41,798 bases of DNA from Saccoglossus kowalevskii (lineage: Eukaryota; Hemichordata; Enteropneusta; Harrimaniidae), in assembly GCF_000003605.2 (NCBI RefSeq), contig NW_003154741.1, forward strand, positions 161,398 to 203,195, read 5' to 3'. The translations under genes and the position numbers were made by a program. Below the pieces are notes generated by a model. It saw only the letters and a program-made list of their open reading frames with translations. It searched no databases and was not told the origin of the DNA. This document shows, piece by piece, positions 37,001-41,798 of this stretch (within the stretch, counting starts at the first letter, position 1; every line of letters begins with the position of its first letter).

Positions 37001-39758
37001 AGTTTGAATCTGATCTGACAAATAAAATGATGTGAATCAAGGTCCCATAACAATGTACATACCAAGTTTGAATAAAAACTGTCAATGCACGTATCAAGAT
37101 CCAAATCGAGAATTGTTTGATTTTAAAGAAATTGTAATATTAAAGGAATTGCATTTCAGGTATCTTGAATTGGATCACCAAAAAAAATATGTTACATGAT
37201 GCATATTAAATTTGAACATGATCAGTAAGGGTAAATTTGAGACACAGCTTTCGAACATCATTCATAAAACCAAATGGCTGCCAGTCAGCCATTTTGAATC
37301 TGATCTGAAAAACAAAATGGCATGCATCAAGGTTCCAGAATTTCCAATGGGCCATTCCAGTTTATATCTGCATCCCCCCCCCCCCTGTTGATGTGGTCGC
37401 ATTTCCAGCACTTTATGATGGGGAAAATACCCCGGAATTCCAACTGTATATTGAGAAACAGAATCTGGAAATCCAGACGAGTATGGAAAAAAAATTCCTG
37501 GAAATCCAGGCAGTTATGGCTACTAAATAAAATATGGCCTAGTTTATGTCGCCACATACCAGTTGATGAGGTTGGATTTCCAACAGTATGACTAAAAAAA
37601 AATTGGTAAAAAAATTGGGCCAGTATGAAATAGTTATTACTGAAATTATTTAAGGATGGTGGCACGAATGAGCTCATCAATACTGTGAATCAGGACTAGT
37701 TTGGATTTCGATTATCAAATATAAAATTTTGAACTTGGTAAATTAGCATATGATGAGAGTTATATTTGGAAATCCTACTCTGTATGGTGGCACAATGGAA
37801 CTCATCAACACCATAAGTAGGAACTATAGTTTTGGATTTCCATTACTGTATGGTGAATGGTGATTTGGAAATAAAACATTGTATGACTTATACACCCATG
37901 GAAATTATACCCTGTATGAAGTAAACACACAAGCTCATCAATAGGGGGGTGCAGATATAAACTGGAATGGCCCAATGTATGTACCAGCGGTTTTTCTAGA
38001 AAAAAACAGCAATTCAGCGGTGTCATCAAGTGGGGGAAATAGTGTTTTTGTTAAAATTGAGCATTCTATGGCGGGACAAAAATTACTATCAGATAGGTCA
38101 CAGTTTTATGGTTGCCAGAGGATCTGCTCCCCAAGGTAAGGGGACACATGGCCATAGCATGAGGGTGCTGCGCCCCTGTTCCTTTGTTTAAAAAAATCAC
38201 TGATGTACCAATCATTTACCGAGATTCAGTTCTAAATGCTTGATTTTGATGAATATTTTAGAACAAAATTGGCCACCAACTGACAAACTTGAATCGTATC
38301 GCAAAAGTATAAGAAACCTAAGATGACATGATGTACATATGAAGTGTATAACGGTAATCTGTTCAGATACATCCAAGATACAAGTGGAGCATGCAGATAC
38401 ACATATGCACATACATACAGACAAACGCACTCGCACACAAGGGTCATAACATAATTCCCTGAACAGGGACAAATAAAAGAGGCACATGTACCATATTTTT
38501 TTCCATTAAAAGCCCATATAACATACTATAACTGGTCGTATATGAAGTTTGTGCACCTTTTTAAAAAAAAAGTATAATAAAAATATGTTTTCCATGTGAC
38601 TAATCAGAGTCTGGGAGGCTACCCCATGGCTCAAGTATGTGCTGCTGTTTTAACCCCATTTTTAGGGTTTAGTCAAACTTTTTCACCGAAAATTTGATGA
38701 TTTTTGGACATTTTAAAAAAATGTTGAAGTAAAACACCAATTTATGAGCAAAAGAACCTCAACGTCAATCTTGTTGGGTCCAGTTTTTGGCAAAAGTTCT
38801 TAAGAACCCCTCACTCATAACTCTAATCCTAACCATGCCTAACCAGTGCTTCTCCCCAATTGCAATTTCTATGATATACCCCCCTTCAGGTCACTTATAG
38901 TTACTTACTAGTTTCTTGCTTTATGGCTCTGTGGTCAAACCCACTTTACTGTATGGGGCAGATATATGAGGAATTGTTCATGTGAATACATTTAAAGGGT
39001 GGTAGTCGTCGTGCCGTGTCCTGTTCGGTATGAGACTCATAACGACGTATACAACGCGTGTAAAATACATTGTTTATTTACATGAAATTCGAACACACAC
39101 GCTGTGCGACGACCACCACGCTTTAATGGTTCAGGCAAAATTAAAATAAAGTTATAGAAAATGATAAATTTACTTCAAAATTGTTTTCTGAGAAGTTCTT
39201 AGATGAAAAGTTCCACATAAAATTCTGTAAGAGAGTTTTGGGTGTTCACAGAAAGTCTTGAAAAAAAAAATAAGAATGATAACTAAATATGTTTTTGGAA
39301 AGTATTTAGATGACATTACAAATAAAAAAACACAGGATTAACCCAAAATCTACTTCTACTCTTCAAAATTAAAACATTTGTCGCCTACTTGTTTGAATTA
39401 TTAATTATGTGAAACTATACGATTTAGTCGCCCACTTTTTTGATTGAGCCTTTAGATTAAAACGTTAGGAAAAATAATAAATTACTAAAACAGTTGACAT
39501 GAACCATGGAACTATAAACCACCTTGTAGTTCCATGCATGGACACAGTCCTATCGGGAACTTTGATTAGGTGACTACTTCCGGGTTGAAATCAATCGATA
39601 GCAGTTGATGAATCAGCATGCAATTCACAACACAGTGTTAATTTCATCGCCGGATATGAGACCAACTTATTTATATTCGTAAAAAGATCCAAGTTTTTAT
39701 TTAAATATTATGTACTCCTGCCGAAATGCTAAAAACTCGAAATCTCACCTGACGCCAT
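24880..39758 (-). CDS. NIT2: NIT2 omega-amidase, nine coding exons, complete
   Basis: Exons, 5' to 3' on the minus strand: 39758-39749, 35058-34940, 33468-33348, 32479-32391, 31518-31425, 30157-30083, 29643-29565, 28924-28826, 25015-24880. All introns are GT-AG and phases agree, giving 273 residues (human 276). The nitrilase-fold triad is present: Glu44 (start of ECFNSPYG), Lys113 (HRK|IHLFD) and Cys154 ([10 protein letters not shown]). The enzyme deaminates alpha-ketoglutaramate and alpha-ketosuccinamate to 2-oxoglutarate and oxaloacetate, closing the glutamine transaminase cycle in cytosol and mitochondria. The C terminus is altered: after RHDLYQ the last two residues and the stop come from a MITE. 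CHEK1 is head-to-head upstream. The residue-level match over the whole length makes the identification firm. Confidence 0.97.
25400..25880 (-). pseudogene. LINE ORF2 3'-end fragment in NIT2 intron 8
   Basis: Minus-strand translation gives [17 protein letters not shown] followed by a terminal helix ([15 protein letters not shown]), with upstream [10 protein letters not shown]. This is the C-terminal zinc-knuckle tail of a non-LTR element, with stops inside. Confidence 0.6.
26118..26443. other. Assembly gap flanked by a duplicated 140-bp sequence
   Basis: 26259-26308 is exactly 50 N. The sequence from TCGAAAAGTTCACGG at 26118-26258 reappears at 26309-26443, differing mostly by one-base or two-base indels. 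This is the signature of overlapping contig ends or haplotypes left unmerged, more than of a biological duplication. Confidence 0.9.
26604..27110 (-). pseudogene. Tyrosine recombinase C-terminal fragment, split by a MITE
   Basis: Minus-strand codons read [18 protein letters not shown]..., [14 protein letters not shown] (His-x-x-Arg of the catalytic set) and [11 protein letters not shown] (Trp and nucleophile-Tyr region). Then the 212-bp MITE (26692-26903) intervenes. The frame appears to resume on the far side and stops at TGA 26606-26604. The wording fits XerD-like recombinases of Crypton or other YR elements seen in invertebrate genomes. No N-terminal part is seen, so this is a relic in NIT2 intron 8. 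Confidence 0.65.
26692..26903. mobile_element. 212-bp MITE, second copy
   Basis: Ends TACTGTAAA/TTTACAGTA. The interior (CACTGGGTTTAAATTTCACTG ... GCGAAATAAGCTAAATTAA) is nearly identical to 24676-24887, suggesting recent activity. It is flanked by TA on both sides, and removing the element plus one TA leaves the recombinase frame open. Confidence 0.85.
27111..27302 (-). pseudogene. LINE ORF2 tail-like fragment
   Basis: [20 protein letters not shown] and [18 protein letters not shown] match the K.LLG....T.N....GE.G..PL......I.FW pattern near the end of non-LTR ORF2. It runs directly into the recombinase relic in one frame, which looks like chance adjacency. Confidence 0.55.
27305..27990 (+). 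repeat. Tandem pair of about 300-bp units, AAAATGGCCG family
   Basis: AAGCATTTCTCGGCTG recurs at 27525 and 27826 (period 301). Each unit holds TTCAAACTTGGTATATA and CACATCATTTTGTTTTCAGA, and three to four ATGGCCG/ATGGCGG cores. The left edge has a hairpin (GTCC..GTTTGGAC / GTCCAAA..GAGGAC, 27310-27343). Other copies lie at 17735, 32605, 35155 and 36840. Confidence 0.7.
28030..28400 (-). pseudogene. LINE reverse transcriptase fragment
   Basis: Minus-strand reading gives [17 protein letters not shown] ... KTKILIF, then after frameshifts [20 protein letters not shown]. This is the block just after the YADD box in non-LTR RTs, in the same order as the better copy at 35912. Confidence 0.6.
28507..28635 (+). 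other. Short open frame antisense in NIT2 intron 8
   Basis: Forty-two codons from ATG 28507, with no stop until TAA, rather rich in ordinary amino acids ([18 protein letters not shown]). It matches nothing I know and no splice partner is evident. Most likely chance or a mobile-element scrap. Confidence 0.15.
28826..28924 (-). CDS. NIT2: NIT2 exon 8
   Basis: Encodes [18 protein letters not shown] ... [11 protein letters not shown]. The acceptor is TTTCAG and the donor ATG|GTAAGT. Confidence 0.95.
29565..29643 (-). CDS. NIT2: NIT2 exon 7
   Basis: Encodes [20 protein letters not shown]..., the substrate-pocket segment conserved in NIT2. The acceptor is TTTAACAG and the donor AAG|GTAACC. Confidence 0.95.
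30083..30157 (-). CDS. NIT2: NIT2 exon 6, catalytic Cys
   Basis: Encodes [20 protein letters not shown], with the nucleophile Cys154. The acceptor is CTTGATAG and the donor AAG|GTAAAA. Confidence 0.95.
30562..31350. repeat. Minisatellite in NIT2 intron 5, 30-bp unit with 91-bp higher-order repeat
   Basis: The basic unit is CACCTAGACAGCTGGAATT plus about 11 variable bases. Three units form a 91-bp higher-order repeat, seen as CACCACC/CACCTCG at 30711, 30802, 30893 and 30984, with a diverged one at 30620. The three central copies look nearly identical. The outer units (31010-31350) are diverged. Confidence 0.95.
31425..31518 (-). CDS. NIT2: NIT2 exon 5
   Basis: Encodes [18 protein letters not shown] ... 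LTVFDT. The acceptor is TTATCTAG and the donor CAG|GTGAGA. Confidence 0.95.
31599..31985. repeat. MITE-like inverted repeat in NIT2 intron 4
   Basis: 30-bp arms (AGTTGCTCCTTCAAATTT... at 31599-31628, reverse complement at 31834-31863) flank about 200 bp. The arm sequence plus the following 120 bp (AATATTCTTCAACCTGG ... CTTACACTAGATACC) recurs at 36655-36835, and the left arm with its inner flank recurs inverted at 36595-36695. Confidence 0.7.
32391..32479 (-). CDS. NIT2: NIT2 exon 4, catalytic Lys
   Basis: Encodes [18 protein letters not shown] ... AKHRK, ending at the catalytic Lys113. The donor is AAG|GTATGT. Confidence 0.95.
32605..33090 (-). repeat. Copy of the AAAATGGCCG dispersed repeat, reverse orientation
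   Basis: Contains CTGCATTCAACAAAACAAAA, TTTTGATCTGAAAAA, GGTCACTAAATGTCCAATG, and AACTTTCAACATTAGAAT...GAATATATATGCATATGTTT. These are shared in the same order with 35155-35860. Confidence 0.7.
33125..33325. repeat. Minisatellite in NIT2 intron 3, about 30-bp unit
   Basis: Six or seven units of CATAAAATACTGCCCTCACA plus about 10 bases, somewhat degenerate. It ends about 20 bp from the exon 3 donor. Confidence 0.85.
33348..33468 (-). CDS. NIT2: NIT2 exon 3, catalytic Glu
   Basis: Encodes [20 protein letters not shown] ... VFLVG, with catalytic Glu44 as its first residue. The acceptor is TTGTTTCAG and the donor GTG|GTGAGT. Confidence 0.95.
34172..34191. repeat. Poly(A) run
   Basis: Twenty consecutive A in NIT2 intron 2. 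No SINE body was recognised upstream of it. Confidence 0.8.
34940..35058 (-). CDS. NIT2: NIT2 exon 2
   Basis: Encodes [18 protein letters not shown] ... GAKIISLP. The acceptor is ATTTTCCAG and the donor CCG|GTGAGT. The ATTATC donor-side and phase 0 join to ECFNSPYG match the human protein. Confidence 0.95.
35155..35860 (-). repeat. AAAATGGCCG-family copy interrupted by a SINE
   Basis: Left part CTGCATTCAACAAAACAAAATCTGAAAA (to about 35202) and right part GATTTTAATCGAGGTCACATAATTTCCAATG onward (from about 35664) are contiguous in the sister copy at 32605-33090. The material between them is the inserted SINE. Confidence 0.7.
35203..35660 (+). mobile_element. tRNA-derived SINE
   Basis: Pol III A box TGGCATAGTGG (35215-35225) and B box GTTCAAATCC (35253-35262) have tRNA-like spacing. 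A roughly 300-bp body with an internal A run (35555-35568) and an A-rich tail (about 35630-35660) follow. It sits in NIT2 intron 1, on the strand opposite to NIT2. Confidence 0.75.
35912..36520 (+). pseudogene. LINE reverse transcriptase 3' part with YADD box
   Basis: The open frame 35912-36343 starts [10 protein letters not shown] (catalytic YADD, 35915-35926). It continues [28 protein letters not shown] and [15 protein letters not shown], and ends at TAA. A frameshift just upstream separates [10 protein letters not shown]. After the stop, [12 protein letters not shown]...VERYPLLA and [10 protein letters not shown] belong to the usual ORF2 C-terminal part. This non-LTR fragment is antisense to NIT2 in its intron 1. 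No endonuclease domain was seen. Confidence 0.75.
36595..36835 (+). repeat. Second copy of the 31599-31985 repeat
   Basis: Shares AGGAGCAACTAATATTCTTC, the GAGCTGGCTGGAGCCTTCAT block and CTTACACTAGATACC with 31850-31985. Its first 100 bp are the inverted counterpart of 31601-31700. Confidence 0.75.
36840..38300. repeat. AAAATGGCCG-family copies, interrupted by a TIR element
   Basis: 36920-37348 has two units with ATTCACTAAT...GGCCAGTTTGAATCTGATCTGA and CAGTCAGCCATTTTGAATCTGA. The sequence resumes at 37974 and again near 38215-38300 (AAATTGGCCACCAACTGACAAACTTGAATCG). 38040-38200 is unassigned. Confidence 0.6.
37349..37973. mobile_element. 625-bp nonautonomous element with GGGCC termini
   Basis: Terminal inverted repeats of about 32 bp starting GGGCCATTCCAGTTTATATC, running into a C tract on the left and a G tract on the right, flanked by AAT on both sides. 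The interior is rich in GGAAATCC and TATGGTGG repeats and has no real ORF. A 3-bp target duplication and GGGCC ends fit a PIF/Harbinger-type MITE. Confidence 0.75.
38992..39126. mobile_element. 127-bp MITE with TTAA target duplication
   Basis: TTAA at 38992-38995 and 39123-39126 flank inverted termini AGGGTGGTAGTCGTCG / CGACGACCACCACGCT. TTAA duplications are typical of piggyBac-type transposition. No coding content. Confidence 0.75.
39505..39536. other. Perfect 10-bp hairpin with TATAAA in the loop
   Basis: CATGGAACTA and TAGTTCCATG are separated by 12 bases, about 220 bp into NIT2 intron 1. Function unknown; possibly chance. Confidence 0.4.
39749..39758 (-). CDS. NIT2: NIT2 exon 1 coding part (Met-Ala-Ser)
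   Basis: Ten coding bases, ATGGCGTCAG, then donor GTGAGA. The phase (1) fits exon 2 and gives an N terminus one residue longer than human NIT2. The ATG sits in AAAATGGCG, a YY1-like context. Confidence 0.85.
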
Positions 39759-40168
39759 TTTGGAAGACAAGTCACGTGAGAAGGGATTCCCTCCAAAATG
39801 ACGTCACGGAGCTCACATGCGCGAACATTTGAAACGCACAGTTGACATCCAGATTTGATCGCACTGTATCTCCGTTTTCACCTTCTCGATGAATGATTTG
39901 TGCACCATCGTTACGTCGCTGACCACTTAGTGACTTCATAGGACACGTGTGAGTCGTTTATTTGGTATTCATCATCTCAAGATCAGTAGAAACCATCGAG
40001 CTAAGAGAGTGCTGTCAAATCTCGACTTAACCGGAAGCACCTCAATCAAAACATTTCCCGATTTATTATCGGTGAACTCCGGAGAGTATCACTGCACAAA
40101 CCCGTTTACTGAATTCAACACATTGCAGTTTACAATTTACTTGTCATTGTCTATGAAGATATCGGAAT
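39759..40168. promoter_or_regulatory. Bidirectional NIT2/CHEK1 promoter region
   Basis: 410 bp separate the two divergent start codons. Motifs seen: E-box CACGTG (39773-39778), palindromic CRE TGACGTCA (39799-39806), CATGCGCGAA (39817-39826, NRF1-like half), and a YY1/ETS-like CTTCCAAAATGGCG over the NIT2 start. No TATA box at a fitting distance. Start sites are not placed. Short upstream ATGs, for example near 39889, would create uORFs if transcribed on the CHEK1 side. Confidence 0.7.
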
Positions 40169-40239
40169 ATGACAGAAGTAACGGCTTTCGTTGAAGGATG
40201 GGATTTTGTGCAAACTCTTGGCGAAGGCGCCTATGGGGA
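40169..40239 (+). CDS. CHEK1: CHEK1 first coding exon (checkpoint kinase 1, N terminus)
   Basis: Encodes [21 protein letters not shown] then YGE, ending in donor GTAAGT (40240) within the Glu codon. It matches the start of animal CHK1 ([20 protein letters not shown] in human), including the glycine-rich ATP loop GEGAYG. CHK1 is the ATR-activated Ser/Thr kinase that halts the cell cycle on replication stress. The remaining exons lie beyond the window. With 24 residues the match is short, but the [14 protein letters not shown] core is specific to CHK1. Confidence 0.93.
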
Positions 40240-41798
40240 GTAAGTATTGAATAATTTGGTATCTATATTTCTGTAAACTGAGCTGTCATTCTCCCTAAAT
40301 GCTCCAATTCTGTTTTTTTATTGTTTAAATTAATCCTACGGGCCTTAATAGTATCACATAATGCATTATAATCTGTCAGAGTGCTAGAAATCTGTCACAC
40401 CAATGTTAAATATTACAACAATTTATTGACAAAACACTATTTACGGTATATACATGTAACTTAGTTTCTTTTTGTCTACCAAAAGTTTTTTCATTAGTCT
40501 TTGAGTGAAATGTATAATTTATTTGGTGCAGCTCCTAATTTACATATTGAGCCCCTGTTACAAAAGGGAAGCAATAAATAAATAAATAAAATAAACAAAT
40601 ACAGCAGTATGGTCACTAAACAGAACTATAACTATCAACTACTTTCAAAATAGAATATACATATTTGGCAAAAGGTATAATAGAATAAGTGTCTAAAGCA
40701 CAATTAACTTTTTTGCTTTCTTATCTCTCAGCCTAACTTGATTTTTTATTTGATTTTGGCATATTGTTATTTTTATTGCCTACTCCACATCCAGGTTTTA
40801 GCAGATTTGTATTTGGGCAATCCGCGGTGACGATTATGTGATTCTTACAGTTACACCAAGCTAACAGTTTCCTATTTTGCAAAATTGCAGGCATCACATA
40901 ATGTCTGTAAACAAAACGTCTGTCTTCATAAACTCAGCAACACACAACATGAGTGATGTAACAACTCAATTTATACATGTAATTGGATTATAAATAATTT
41001 TTATAAGTGTGCCACTTTTTTATATCCCCCCGGCCCCACATGATTATAGTGTAAATCATATGGGTGTATACAATCATGTAAAGTCTTTTTACAAAATTTT
41101 TAGAAATCTTGTATTTAAATTTAGAGAGCGTTACGTATATATACATCTCGGATCTGTTGGAAGTCTGCCTTGTTCCAAGCTTTGTAATAATACTTTGTAC
41201 TATTAATATTGCCATATGCACACTGACCTATATACATATACTTTTTGTTCATTTATTTATTTATTTTTCATACTAGTTTTATATGGACTTTCAAATGCTT
41301 GACAGTCTGAAAATAAAGATAAATAAATAAAATATCAGACTCAGGGGCCTGATAATTTATTTGTGTCAATACATTGATATCTATGGGACAGAATAACTAT
41401 TTTAATTATAGAATTAAAACAGTCTGATAATGTAAAGTAAGCATATGTCATAAAATTGAGTTATCCACGCTCAAACCCTGAAAATCACTAATATTTGTTT
41501 CCAGCCAATCAGCCGGCACTATCTATCTATAGGGACTGTGACTATACGAATCTCTTGTGAATTTAATAACATCTTCTAATGTCTGCATAATGATGTAAAT
41601 ACTAAATAGTGCTTGTTCTGAATTTAGTGACGATATGCAAATTAGTTTCATCCAGGCACTTTCACAAATACCAACAATTTTATTTTTGATAAGGTCTGAA
41701 TAAAAATATCAAAGCCTGATACAATTTCTTTTTGAATCTGTCAAGTACCCAAACAAAATAATATATTATTTTTCATTGTTTTTTTAAACCAAATAAAT
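40240..41798 (+). other. CHEK1 intron 1, running off the window
   Basis: No second coding exon recognised. AT-rich with (AAAT)n runs at 40575-40600 and 41320-41330, and (ATTT)n at 41250-41265. Frames at 40988-41221 are unsupported. Confidence 0.7.

Noticed and set aside
38212-38487. Minus-strand frames with Cys-Val-rich peptides
   Set aside because: They come from a CA/TG-rich stretch (about 38395-38440) and repeat-family DNA.
39949-40194. 81-codon frame upstream of and overlapping CHEK1
   Set aside because: Out of frame with CHEK1 and without motifs; at most an upstream ORF if transcription begins before 39949.

Overview
This is a eukaryotic, animal nuclear window. It has spliced genes with GT-AG introns, minisatellites, SINE, LINE and MITE debris, decayed BEL/Pao and DIRS-like retroelements, and one 50-base assembly gap. 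The gene content (NIT2, CHEK1, an invertebrate-style SAMD9/SAMD9L relative) and the mobile elements (BEL/Pao, DIRS with tyrosine recombinase) suggest a non-vertebrate, probably marine, metazoan such as a mollusc, brachiopod, hemichordate or cephalochordate. The sequence alone does not let me narrow this further.

Layout. 1-1780 is a frameshifted BEL/Pao pol remnant. It abuts a decayed DIRS-like element (about 1780-5955, minus strand) with inverted terminal repeats and recognisable RT, RNase H and tyrosine recombinase pieces. 5956-10990 has no firm gene. It holds a broken exon-like frame (7531-7800), a roughly 150-bp tandem repeat (8372-8735) and a promoter-like spot near 9891-9945. 11033-18306 is the main gene, a SAMD9/SAMD9L-like innate-immunity protein. 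Two SAM domains lie upstream of a single in-frame TAA at 11498. A 2054-residue body follows (AlbA_2/Schlafen-like, Sir2-like, P-loop STAND NTPase, TPR, OB-like regions), with its last 36 residues on a separate exon. 18307-24675 is repeat-rich and gene-poor.

24880-39758 (minus) is a complete nine-exon NIT2 (omega-amidase) gene of 273 codons with the full Glu-Lys-Cys triad. Its introns hold LINE fragments, a broken tyrosine recombinase, two minisatellites, a tRNA-derived SINE and several MITEs. Its stop codon lies inside the terminal inverted repeat of a MITE. Head-to-head with NIT2, 410 bp away, is the first coding exon of CHEK1 (40169-40239, plus). It ends in a consensus donor, and the rest of the gene lies beyond the window. 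The shared interval carries a palindromic CRE and a CACGTG E-box.

The three genes are not an obvious pathway. NIT2 and CHEK1 share a promoter region. The SAMD9-like gene is a separate antiviral/translation-control type locus. The points most worth a second look are the split SAM/effector architecture with its in-frame stop, the unassigned N-terminal region of that protein, and the MITE that ends the NIT2 reading frame.
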